From Patiria miniata (taxonomy: Eukaryota; Echinodermata; Asteroidea; Valvatida; Asterinidae), in contig NW_024037076.1 of the NCBI RefSeq assembly GCF_015706575.1, positions 2,852,001 through 2,916,000 on the forward strand: a stretch of DNA of 64,000 nucleotides. The letters run 5' to 3'. Shown in pieces: positions 45,701 to 55,810 of this stretch. Numbering within the stretch: position 1 is the first letter of the stretch; each line of letters opens with the position of its first letter. The notes beneath the pieces are model-generated. The model was not told the origin of the DNA, ran no database searches, and saw nothing but the letters and a program-made list of their open reading frames with translations. The position numbers were made by a program, and so were the translations under genes.

Positions 45701-48092
45701 CATAACTGCTTGTCTCATGGCCAATATTTTGTCTCAAAATATCAAACATGGGATAATTTTCACAAAAGGGGCAATTCTTACTTTAAACTAAGCTGACAAC
45801 AATTGTAGTGTATGACTTTTGCGATTAATGACAAATTTGTTTTGCTCTTAAAAGGTCCATGCGATTAATTTTTCTTAGGAACACATTTTGTGCAACTTTC
45901 TTCTCCTCTTAAATGTATGAAAACTATTTGACATCCGTTTTTGGTTTATTTCATTGAAAAGTGCACTTCTTTTCATTTTGCTCATTGGCTTGCTGCCAAA
46001 GACAAGAAATTCTATGACAGCAAAATATCCAGAATTCTAGCAAGTTTTTGTGCTGAAATAACTGTAACATTGAGGTTTCTGCCCAGAGTGACATCACAGT
46101 TTTGCCCATGAATATGGAAACTTGCACTAGCATAAAAAGCAAAATTGAAAATAAGGTTAAATGGGACACAGGTCCATTTTAAAGGATTGCATTGAAAAAA
46201 ATTACATTGCATAAAGCATTTAAATTGTGTAAAGTATGATTCAAGGGCCAAAGCTAAAAATTTGAGCGAGGAGCCAAATTCTCTCTGGTTCATGGTGTTA
46301 AGTCTCAATGTAAAAGCTGTCAAAGTTCTCACCAATGACAAAGATGAACCTAGTGTGTGGTGGAGGGATGCCTTGCTTAGAGGCCGTAGCTGCCCCTGGG
46401 GATGTAGCGATGGGGGGTAGGGCGCTAGAACGCTTCATCTCCAATGGTACCTCTGTCAATGCAATGAAACAACAGGAAATCATTGTTATGCTTTGGGGTG
46501 ACAAGATAACAATTCCATCAAAAAATTTAACTTATACCAAAATCCTTCTCAAATCAGCCTCTGTGTTTGAAGTAACGATCAAGACTTTATGGGAAAATGT
46601 CCATTTACTATCAAACAAGGTTATATCCTGGCTGCTGATTGGTTAAAATATGCCATCATGTCATTTTAGTAAGTATTTGAATCACAACACTCCATCCCAT
46701 ACCTGTCGTGAAAGTTGGCTCCCTATCTAGTACAGGGGCATCTTGGGATTGAATTGGGGGCAAGGGAGCTTGACCTTTCGCCCCATCAACAAACGTGTTC
46801 CAGCGGACGGCCTCGCTCTTGTTGTCTTTAATCTTGCCCAGGCATTCCAGCATGTAGTCCACGTGATTGCCTGGTTTGTGGTACATCAGCCCAGTCATGA
46901 GACTCTGCAATGACGAAATTCAATGAACTATGAAGTATCCCACCAAACTTACTACCTTACTAACGTAAGCATGCAATTAAAAAAACCATAAAAAACACAA
47001 TTTATTCTACTTGAAAAATAAATATTTTTATTTATTTTATTTTCAATTTAGCCTTTTTTTTCTCCATCTTTTAAAATCCATAAAGGCTACTAATTCTGCA
47101 GACTGGGACCGTGAGTGCATAAAAACGTGCAAAATTGCTACTGACGTTTTTTTACTCACCATTTGGCTAATTAATGCCCACACAACACAAACATCAAAAT
47201 GATAAAGTTGCAAGCATGTCATCTGCGAAATTTGAGACTTTAAATCCAATTTTAAGGCAAGGTTTTGGCAGTTCAAAACCACCCACGTCAACCTCCATGC
47301 TCTGGAAATGGGTGTGTGATTCCCAATGTATTCTGGGTAGGTGTAGGAAGAGCCTTGCAGCTTACTTGTTTTTTAATCAATGGCCAAATGAACATAGCGC
47401 CCTCTGCTAAAAAATGAAACATTTTGCATTCACTCAGAACAAGAGGGCGCTGTTTTATCTACATGATAAAAATGTTATAGCTGAGGAGTCTTTTTGCACA
47501 ATGCATTGCAGTACACATCAATGTGATGTCTCACGTATGGATTTCGATAACTCTCTGCAAAATTAGAATTAAAAGCTGAAATTTTGGTGATGCAATGCTC
47601 ACAACAGCAACTTTGCGAGGCAGAAGTTTCAGGGATTATTGAAGAAACTGTAGTGAGTAAGAAGCTTGCAAATTTGATTCACACTGGTTTTATCATGCAG
47701 CACAAAGTTTTGCACGATATGGATACCTTAAGTTTTGGGACTCTCATACACAGTATTGAGAGTCCCAAATTTTCGGACTACTAATTCTGGGGTTTCGTGG
47801 CTTGGTTTATTACTAATACATGTAATACTATCATAACAAATTAAGATCTTCTATTTTCCAAATATGCCAAACAAGAAATCAAAAGCTAAGGATAGTCTTT
47901 CATCAGTTCCCAAAAATTACCTGTCATAACTCATAAGATAATTTTACACATGATCCGCCTATCAATTTGTCCGGAAATTGGGCAACATTTTCCAAAATAA
48001 AGTTTTAACGAAAAACCACCCCTTCTTACCTCAAATAACTGGGGAATCTCCCGCTTTGACAAGTACGTTTTGGTGTCGTCCTTGGACGTCAT
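36741..48092 (-). CDS. AK5: four-domain adenylate kinase, AK5-like, 25 coding exons
   Basis: Exons 5'-3': 48092-48030, 46904-46703, 46452-46333, 45535-45366, 44848-44723, 44523-44332, 44158-44068, 43899-43796, 43263-43203, 43021-42963, 42768-42708, 42510-42457, 41905-41831, 41650-41576, 41058-40856, 40683-40567, 40428-40237, 39904-39820, 39526-39324, 38982-38866, 38743-38552, 38361-38247, 38094-37817, 37631-37434, 36818-36741. Phases all match; 1076 residues. The N-terminus ([20 protein letters not shown], 13-32) equals the docking-like start of human AK5. Adenylate kinase (2 ADP to ATP + AMP) domains: about 122-315, 491-683, 690-882, 887-1076. P-loops are GGPGSSKSE (1), GGPGSGKGT (2, 3) and GGPGSGKKE (4). 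Lid motif SGRxDD is in all four. Residues 316-484 are an acidic linker with a duplicated exon pair. Human AK5 has two such domains; a sea urchin sperm flagellar enzyme is known with three. Confidence 0.93.
37050..37245. repeat. 12-bp minisatellite in the last AK5 intron
   Basis: The unit TTGTGATGGACT is repeated about fifteen times with substitutions, the first half almost perfect. It is intronic and has no coding role. Confidence 0.85.
39102..39292. mobile_element. hAT-like short element in AK5 intron
   Basis: The left end CAGCGGCATAACTGG followed by a G run, and the right end CCAGTTATTCCACTG, are inverse with two mismatches. No clear 8-bp duplication is visible, so the call rests on the terminal repeats and their likeness to the other CAGTGGC-type ends in the window. 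Confidence 0.55.
41214..41335. mobile_element. short MITE in AK5 intron
   Basis: AAGGCCCCCTTCAATGG at the left and CCATTAAAGGGGGCCTTT at the right form terminal inverted repeats of about 18 bases around a 90-base core. It is non-coding, and its target duplication is not resolved. Confidence 0.55.
41517..41930. repeat. segmental duplication carrying a duplicated AK5 exon
   Basis: The block around exon 41576-41650, including upstream intron text TTTCTTAGTTAAAAATC, recurs around exon 41831-41905 at a spacing of 255 bases. Both exons are 75 bases, phase 1 to phase 1, and encode nearly the same acidic 25-residue segment ([11 protein letters not shown]..). The sequence between them (about 41730-41785) also matches 39900-39952, the intron beside a later AK5 exon, so the duplication is mosaic. 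Confidence 0.75.
42130..42430 (-). repeat. interspersed repeat family C, copy 2
   Basis: Inverse match to 16045-16400, with shared TTAACCATAGTTTGAC, TAGGACTACTCTAGT, TTGGTTACCAGTAGCTGTG and GCGTAGGTTAC blocks. It sits in an AK5 intron. Confidence 0.55.
45095..45275 (+). repeat. SINE family S1, headless copy in AK5 intron
   Basis: It matches the body and 3' end of 14325-14610 in the plus sense, ending GAATCCTTGGTTTCATTACC and a short AAATA tail. The tRNA-like head is missing, as expected for 5' truncation on insertion. Confidence 0.6.
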
Positions 48093-49869
48093 GGTGCAAT
48101 CGCAATGGTTCCTTTCCTCTGATGAAGTATCAGGCCAATTTTTGGCCCGTGTTTTCTGCGAGTACTTTTCTCTTTACCAATCACACAACAGGTGAGCCAC
48201 TTATCTGTGTGCAGTCGTCATGTACGTTTCTAGGCAAACAACATTTCGCCAGGCCATTGACTTATTAGCGCTGGTTCCGTTGTTGTTATTGATGTGCTTT
48301 ACGTACGGCGTGCGCGGGCCGAGTACCAGGAAAAGCTAAGCGCAGGCAGACAGCAAACAAACGGTATAGGTGTGAACGGTGGCCAAAAACGGACATTAAA
48401 GTCGCAGGGAATTTTATTGAACGGCGGTGAAAGTAAATAAGTAAATGAACATGTCATTTAATTGAGTGAACTTATTACAGGGAAAATAATGTTCAAATTT
48501 ACACCTGAAGGATTAATTCCACTTTTAAACTTCAATGTGATGAAAGACACAATCATGGCATATATCAATTAATCTATCAGAGCGGATCTTCAAGAAACGG
48601 GGGGGGGGGGGGGGGGGGGGGGGGGGGTCTATTAGGATCGCCAAAGGCCCCATTAAGGGGTCCAGGGGTATTTTGAAATCTGCGTCGATTTCTCCTGCAT
48701 TCTAACGCAATTCAATAAACTTAGGAATTTTAGCAATCCATTTACGAGGTATTATTTTGGCCCCATTTTACTAGTTTCTTAACATCAATCAGCCGCTGCA
48801 CTGGAGGGGGGGGGGGTGGTAGGGTAACCCCAATCCCCCTCTAGATCTGCTGTTTTATAAGCTATTGTAGTGTTTCAAAGAATCAAAGTATGAACTGAAA
48901 CCTAAAAGGCTGTGCTTTGAGGTTGCACCAACCAGACAATTCGGGAAGGTGATAGTAATGTACATGTGTAATTTAAGTCCATTTGAAGTCTCTTTTCTGA
49001 TTCTTTTCAGTCGCTTAATGAGATCAAGGGTTGGAGCACCTTTTCCCATCCAGGATTAATCTTTCCTTTTTTTTCAAACTACATGGACATCAAACTAGTG
49101 ATATGTTTTTGGGTCAAGATGGAAGAGTTGAACTAGACAACTTCACTAACACAGCTCACACAAAAATGTCCAGAAATTAAACTGTATTTCATTGTTTTTA
49201 TTTACATTTACTTTGAAAATTGCAAACTTGCTAAAATGGGGCTGCAACAAGTTTCTGAAACTGTGGTTTTTATTGTTTAAATGGAATACAATACTTGGAT
49301 CAATACCATATTATGAACTTACAAGCTAAGAAGAACTGGCTAAAAACAAAACCTGATCCATATAAATAGGGTGAATTGAAGTATCACCAGCGTATCATTC
49401 AAGTATCAATGGCACAAGCTTGTCTGTATAATAAACATTCTTGATGTATGCTGAAATGGGTTGGTTGCAAGTGTCGCCTTCTACTTTCCATACATCATGT
49501 GTAACAGGTAGAAAGTTTAAAAGCGCTTCAGTAATATCTCTGCAGGTCTTGACCAAAAATAGTCTTATGCACAAACACTAGTACAAACTGTCCTACACAT
49601 GTGGTACCCAAGCATAATAACTGATCCTTAGTTGTTAGTAGGATTGAATGTGGGTTTATAAAACATACAATTTACTTGTTTAAGCAAAATGTATTGGCCA
49701 GTCTGCTGTACAAAGAAACATCCACCACACCAATCCTTGATCACAGCCAAGGTCACTGATGATTGAATTTCCATGCATCTAAGTGGCCCTCCTGTAGTTC
49801 ATCATAGCAGTGAATGTAGAAGCTGGTTTATGTGGAACAGTCCTCGTACTTAACTATTTCACCCTAATG
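48093..49869. other. spacer between AK5 start and IMP3 end
   Basis: The part next to 48092 should hold the AK5 promoter; no TATA box is seen. A run of about 29 G lies at 48599-48627 and a shorter one near 48805. IMP3's 3' UTR probably occupies 49.2-49.87 kb; a minus-strand AATAAA (TTTATT on plus) lies near 49197. No gene is seen. Confidence 0.4.
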
Positions 49870-52800
49870 CTATAAAGGTGCGAAGTCATCTCTCTGTAAA
49901 ACAGACAAAGAAAACAAAGATGTTAAGTTATTGAGAAAAACAAGCTTTTTACAGAAACAAAACAGACTTAGTACTACAAGTACTTAGACCTTGCCAATAT
50001 ACTTAAATAAATAAATGGGATGCCATATAACAGCTGTCCAAGTCCCAAATCTGTCAAATGTCCAAGTCGCAAATCTTCATATTTTAGGTATAAAAACCAG
50101 TGCATACTTTTAGAACACTTTAAATGTAAATGTAGGTGAAAAATTCATTTATAAAAACCATGTTGGATCTGCACTGCTTGTTTCCTGGAATTAGGTAAAT
50201 CATCATTCAATCAATATGAAGTGAGACTTTCTTACCATTTCATTGTAAGTGGTGACATGCTGCCGAATCTTGGAAGTGTCGGTCCACGTCACGAAGTCCT
50301 CCAAATTCCTGTTATTCCAAAATATTAAAAAAGAAAATCAACAACATACTTGCTTGTGTAGGCATCTTCAAACAAAGTTGTAGCGAAACCCTAGAAAGGT
50401 ATTTTGATTGAAGTCTTTTAACCTGAACCCTCCTCAAAAATTCTCCAAAATCCTGCAGGATGTTTTGGAGGATTTTGGAGGAATGAGGCTGATTGGCAAA
50501 AAGTGCCGGTTGATTTTGGAGGATGTATTGTGTCGAGTTCGTTGGTTGAACCCTGCATTGTTTACATTTGGCCATGCATAACTGAGCTCCGCATTATGCC
50601 CAATATCATCCACACTGCTTCTGAATGTCATCACTCATCAGCACTGCCTCAACCCATTAACAGTGATTGTTGGAGGATTTTTAAGGATTGAGGCAATGGT
50701 AACCCCTCCACTGAACAAGTTCAAGAAATAATTTCGGAGAGTTGAGACTGAATCCAATTTTTACACATTGGCGATTGGAGGATTTTGCAGGATTGAGGAT
50801 GGTTCCTTGTCAAAAGGCCAGAGGCGTTAGGGTTAAATGCCAAATTTTAAAGTGTGCATGAATACATTTGGGTGGGTTGGTCTTTCAAACCTAATTTAGC
50901 AATTTACAAACGTGTATGATTGCAGTGAGGACATAAAAACTTGGGCTTTATTGGCATTTAAAACTTAGTCCAATTGCCCCATTTTGCTTGTTCTTTACCT
51001 GGTTACGAGAAACGCTGGATCTAGTACAAGTTCAGGGCCAACTCTGATATCTGGTCATTGTGGTTAAAGAAAAAGTGCACGGTAAAATTATCAAATTACT
51101 GATTTCTGCTAGTACGAATTAATAATGGAACAAAATCAAATGACTGACATTCATGTAAGATGTTCCATCTTAGACTATTCCTGAATCCTTTGAATGCATA
51201 ATTCAACAAAAATATACCAACTTGAAGGCAGAAAAGGATACGTCCTTGTTCTATAAACCTGACAGCATTGGCCACATCCTCCGCCATCTTTAACTTCACC
51301 ATGACAACAGGTAAGCGTCTTCTACAGAATGACGATGCAGAGACTTTGTCGCAGAGTTCTAGGCTGCGCTTGGTTGGTATGATGCCCATGTTATACCTGT
51401 GAAAGGAAAAACAAGAGGAAATTACTGGTATATCAATGCCCAAGAACACTTATTTATATAAATCCAAAATGCAAGAAAGAATACATGTATAAACTATAAA
51501 GGCATAAGAATGAGCCTAGTACTTACAGTTTTTCGAGCATTTGTGACGTGCATTGTGTCCGATAAGGGTCCTTTGGATCCAGCTGCTTGATTTTATTGGC
51601 CAATGCTCGCACATGACGACTGAGTTTGTTGTATCTGAGAAATAAGCAGAAAGATTGCCCAAAGTTGATGTCTCTGTTGAATACAAACTTTTTAATTAAT
51701 GACAAATATAACAGTTACACCCAGTTTTGGTCATAATTTACCATATGTCATGTGTGAACTATGATTTTGTTAGTATAGTAGGCTATGCATTTTGCTGAAT
51801 GCTGAGTCATAATCATAAATGTCATAACAAGGGGAACATTTTCAAACAATATCTGAACTCGTACTCAACAGGGGTGTGAGTGACCACTGATAAAAATAGC
51901 TGAAAACAGCTGAAAAAGGTGTAAAAAAGCTGAATTTTGGAAATCTCCTATACTTTTGTACACAGCAAGTGAGGGAAAAAAGCTGAAATCCAACACACAA
52001 AAAAGCTGAAATCAGCTAAAAAGCTGAGATTTCACACCCCTGACTCAATAAACAGTGGCATCAGACAATGTCCGACATGTCAATTGTCAGAACTGACATG
52101 ACTGATGAGAGCACTAGCATGACTACATTCCCTCCAACATACCCTATGTGCATGGTGTAATAGGATTCATGTACTTCACACATGTAATAACTGCGGGGAA
52201 AAGTTCCATACTCGGACGTCAATGTATCTGCTGCCAAACATATTAATTGTCACCTCACCTTGTCATTTGAACCAAGAGAAATCCAGGAAGCTGTGTTAAG
52301 GTGAAAAAAATTTACTCAAAATGTGTTTTTAGAGCACTTTTTGGATGCATACGTCGTGCAGAACTAACTTGAAGCAGCCGGTCAAAACTGATTGTAGTGG
52401 CTGAAAGACAGCGGTACGTTATACAAGTGACATCAACAACCATGACGTCGCATGAGCCTGCCAATGATAGTGCAATATGTCATTATGAATATTTATTTTC
52501 TCATGAATATTTAGTTTATTTCAATGGATACTTCAAATATGTCCAAAGATTGATTATTGCAACAGCGATCGTGCGCGGCCTAGCGGTTAAGAGTCTCGTG
52601 TATCAACCAAGCGCCAGAGGTTCGAATCCCGATGAAGTAACTGACTGATTAATAAATAGAAATTAAGGAAAGGAGAGGGTGAGAGTAGAGGAGGGAAAGT
52701 GGAGGAATAACCATTAAAGATGTAACTTTTGGCGCTAGAAAATTAATTGAAAAAAGTGACGTCCGAGTACGGAATTTTTCCGTAGTATAACTTATAACTA

Positions 52801-52990
52801 GTACCAAGTACCAATCATCAATCAATGTGATAGAAAAATACAATCTTAGTTCTTACTTCGTGTAGTCTTCTCTCTTCTGAATGTGGTATTTTCTCAGCAC
52901 TTTCACCTCGTGCAAATTATTGTCGACTTCCCATGAGATAAAGTCAACCTTCTTCAAGAGTTTCTGTTCATGAAATTTAAGTTTCCTCAT
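49870..52990 (-). CDS. IMP3: IMP3, U3 small nucleolar ribonucleoprotein, six exons
   Basis: Exons: 52990-52857, 51634-51527, 51396-51242, 51050-50999, 50308-50236, 49893-49870. Phases fit throughout and give 181 residues; human IMP3 is 184. It starts [20 protein letters not shown], near-identical to the human start apart from one missing residue. The middle has [24 protein letters not shown] and [20 protein letters not shown], followed by NLEDFVTW, i.e. an S4 RNA-binding domain at about 104-170. It ends RDDFAPL. IMP3 works in the nucleolus in the small-subunit processome, helping U3 snoRNA pair with pre-rRNA. Exon 4 is only 52 bases and was located by the expected [11 protein letters not shown] motif. 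The first intron carries a MITE at 52186-52800. The gene is co-oriented with AK5, 1.8 kb away, with its own start. Confidence 0.95.
52186..52800. mobile_element. MITE-like element with internal tRNA-like promoter, in IMP3 intron 1
   Basis: The left end GGAAAAGTTCC.TACTCGGACGTCA is inverted at the right end (TGACGTCCGAGTACGGAATTTTTCC), giving terminal repeats of about 35 bases. Inside, GCGCGGCCTAGCGGTTAAGA and AGAGGTTCGAATCCCG (about 52574-52631) look like the A and B boxes of an RNA polymerase III promoter, as in tRNA-derived SINEs. So a SINE may lie inside the MITE, or the element may be composite. Confidence 0.55.
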
Positions 52991-54406
52991 GATTACGACC
53001 AAAAAAACTCCAAAACTGGCAAAAGGAAAATACTGACTTGCACCGATTCACTGCACGTGCATGTTTTGATGTGCAACACAAAATAGGCTGGTTCCCTACC
53101 AAATAACATTACAAATACATTATCGACGTCTGGCACAGGAATTGGGTAGGGCGCCCTCATTCGTACAGATGAGGCAAAATAATGATTCACAGACGAGCAT
53201 CGTTTTTAATGTTCTCTTAATTCATTTATCTTTGCATAAATCTTTGAACAACAAAAGGATGTTTTATAGGCGATTACCCCATTGTGGGTGGTAGCATAAC
53301 GTTAACCTATTTGCAATTCTTTTGCTGGAAACGTTTGCTCAAGCGGACGTGTAAACTTCGCTTGACTGTTTTCCTTTTCTTCACCTTTTTTTCGAAGTGC
53401 CAGCGGCAAGGAAATTAATTTATATCTCGCCGTATTTCCAAAACTATTTGGTCTAGAAACATGGGGATTGTTGCATGTTGTTGGCTTGTTGCCCTACCAT
53501 CCATCGTTCTATCCATTCAATTTTGTTTTCAAGAAAATATCACTTCTTAATACATTTACAATCAAATAAGCTTCGCCCCTGGCCTATGCACATGCTGGCC
53601 AAAAAGTTCAGTTATTTCTCACTGTGTCTCCAAAAAGTTGATTAAAAAAATTGGGGATTGGCGTATTGTTGCCCTACTTTCCAGCTTTTGCTTTTGTTAG
53701 ATACCTTCACTAACAGATCTACACGCGGGATAGCTCACCGTATCTCCTAAACTTTTGATCTACAAAGTGGGGTTTTGTTGCATGTTGGCACTATATCCAG
53801 GTTTCCATCAATATTACATTTTTCAAGATACATAATCAACATTCGCTAACACGCCAAAAGATTTTTTTCTAGAATATTTTCATTAATGAAACTGGAAAGC
53901 ACAGAGAGCGCAAACCTCCGCCAAGGCAAAGCAATTCCCCGCATAAATGGTGAAGAGTATACTTTAAAAAATCTTGTACTCGTACCAAGGACCACCCCTA
54001 CAAAAAAAGGTATGTCCATAACTTTTTGAGTTATCTTGTTAACAGACAAACCAAGGAACCAACTAACAAACAAACGAACTAAATCTGATGAAAACTTCCT
54101 CAAGGATTCTACTGTGATGTTCACCGTTACTCAGATGAAAATTGAACGCGCGAACTGCGCACGCACTAGGACGACTGTTTATGACGTCATGCTCGATTCG
54201 GAGCGCGCATTTCAACCGTCGTCAAACTACTCCTGATTTTGTTTAGTTGCCGTTTTGGATTAGTTGCTTACAAATTTTTTTTTCGGACTGCTCAAGAATA
54301 TCGTTTGTTTTTGCCAGCAAACTTGAGTCAGATCAATTTCTGACAATAATCCGGGGATATTAAAATTTTCCTCATCTTGTGCTGACGACACAATAGTATT
54401 GTCATC
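52991..54406. other. spacer between IMP3 and the 54.4-kb gene
   Basis: It holds the divergent promoters of IMP3 (minus) and the 54407 gene (plus). A repeat-like stretch is at 53860-54110. Two loosely similar segments (GTTGCATGTTG with TGTTGCCCTAC, near 53470-53510 and 53660-53800) hint at old tandem duplication. No exon is seen. Confidence 0.4.
53860..54110. repeat. probable interspersed repeat
   Basis: Contains AAACCTCCGCCAAGGC and AACTTTTTGAGTTATCTTG followed by ACAGACAAACCAA-type text. I remember this combination from dispersed repeats of several marine invertebrates. The family and ends are not determined, and no second copy is in the window. Confidence 0.4.
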
Positions 54407-55710
54407 ATGAAACTTTTCAAAGTAGTCGTCATGATGACATGCCTTGCGATGTGCAGTGCACATGCAGGTAAGGACATTATCCAAATCTTGCTGTACGTAG
54501 CTTTCTGAGTGTACAAGTAGAAACGGTTTATAGGAATCATTTCAGAAAACTTTGTTATTTTTTGCAATGATAAGAAATTAAATTCGACATTGTGAAGCGA
54601 TTTACAATGTGTAGGCTTAGTTTCATAACAGAGCCTACCCTAAAACGTATTGTTCCGATGCAGTGGTAAACTCCCTGAATGGTGTGGGTCCCTCTTTTCT
54701 GTATTTCGAGTCGGCCCTGACAATAATGATATTTCTTGTGTCCATACTCGAATACTGGGTTTTTTTGGCCTTTTCTTCCATATCAAGGAAACTTTCCTGC
54801 TGTTCAGGCCTTCGAATGCCCGGCCGTGCAGGAGTACCAACGGTGCACCGCGTTCGCAACCGACTTCCTCCCAACCTTGGAAGAGCAATCCACAGCCAAT
54901 GATGCAGTGGTCTTCATCATTGAGACCGTGCAGGGATGGTGGGCTGCATTCCTCGGAGTCACCAAGGATGAGCTTCAAGAAACCGATCAAATGACCGACT
55001 TCATCAACACCAGCCTCCCATCAGACACACCCATAGATCCTTGTTGTGATGATTACGATGAGAAAGATTTTGATTTCAATATCTGGATCCCTGGTGACCA
55101 GGAGCTTTCACCGGTGATTATCTCGACTCAGGTGCCTAACTGTGATCTTGAGATGAATCCACCATTACTCTATGAGATACCAGATGATGATGAACTTACG
55201 ATGGATGAACTAGATCACGACAAACGTTTCAAAGAAATTGCAGCAAACCTGACCTATGATGTAATCGATGACGCCATGCCATTCCAACCACTCACCTACT
55301 GGCAAACCATCTCGGCTTTAGTGGACTGGTTCCTGACGCAACTTCTCATCAACACAGCTGCATCTGCACGGCTCCAAATCGAATCCCAATCTCCTTACTT
55401 TGGCACCATGCCAATGATGACGTCACCTGTGACGTCTGCTCCACGTGACTTCTTCACCATGGATCTTCGTGGTCAGATTCGTCCAGGGGAGGTTCCCATC
55501 GAGAAGCCTCCTCCGCCAGCCTGGGCTACTCGTACCGTCCGCCTTGCCTTTGTCTTCGTGTGTCTCTGCCTGCTGAGCCCTGTGTGTTTCACCGGAGACG
55601 AGCAGAAGGAAAAGGCCAGGCTAGCTAAGGCTTTTAAAAGCCGCAAAGGCAATCACCGCAGAAGCGGCCGCAGATATGCCGCTTATATGAACGCTAGAGG
55701 GCGCCAGTAA
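54407..55710 (+). CDS. putative type I membrane protein, unknown family, two exons
   Basis: Exon 1 (54407-54467) encodes the signal peptide MKLFKVVVMMTCLAMCSAHA and ends in phase 1 at CAG|GTAAGG. Exon 2 (54788-55710) begins after TATCAAG, the acceptor that keeps the frame; the nearer CAG at 54804-54806 would break it. The product has 327 residues. The outer part is acidic with few cysteines (FECPAVQEYQRC near the start, a CCDD pair near the middle), Asp/Glu-rich runs, a proline stretch (EKPPPPAW) and two N-glycosylation sites (NTS, NLT). A hydrophobic helix at about 272-289 is followed by a 38-residue strongly basic tail. I do not recognise a domain. A signal peptide plus one late helix suggests a type I membrane protein with a basic cytosolic tail. 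An AATAAA follows at 55789. Confidence 0.75.
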
Positions 55711-55788
55711 ATACCTCAATACGATTTTCGGCACAGTTCGAGACAAGTAAAAGTCACAAGGAGACTAAACATGGAGACAAAAGTCAGA

Positions 55789-55798
55789 AATAAATAAA
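55789..55798 (+). terminator. polyadenylation signal of the 54.4-kb gene
   Basis: Two overlapping AATAAA hexamers lie 79 bases after the stop codon, at a normal distance for a short 3' UTR. Confidence 0.6.
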
Positions 55799-55810
55799 AA
55801 GAAGACTTAA

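Noticed and set aside
54736-54787. Upstream extension of the 54.4-kb gene's second exon as its true N-terminus
   Set aside because: It lacks a signal peptide, whereas the spliced exon at 54407-54467 supplies one in the correct phase.
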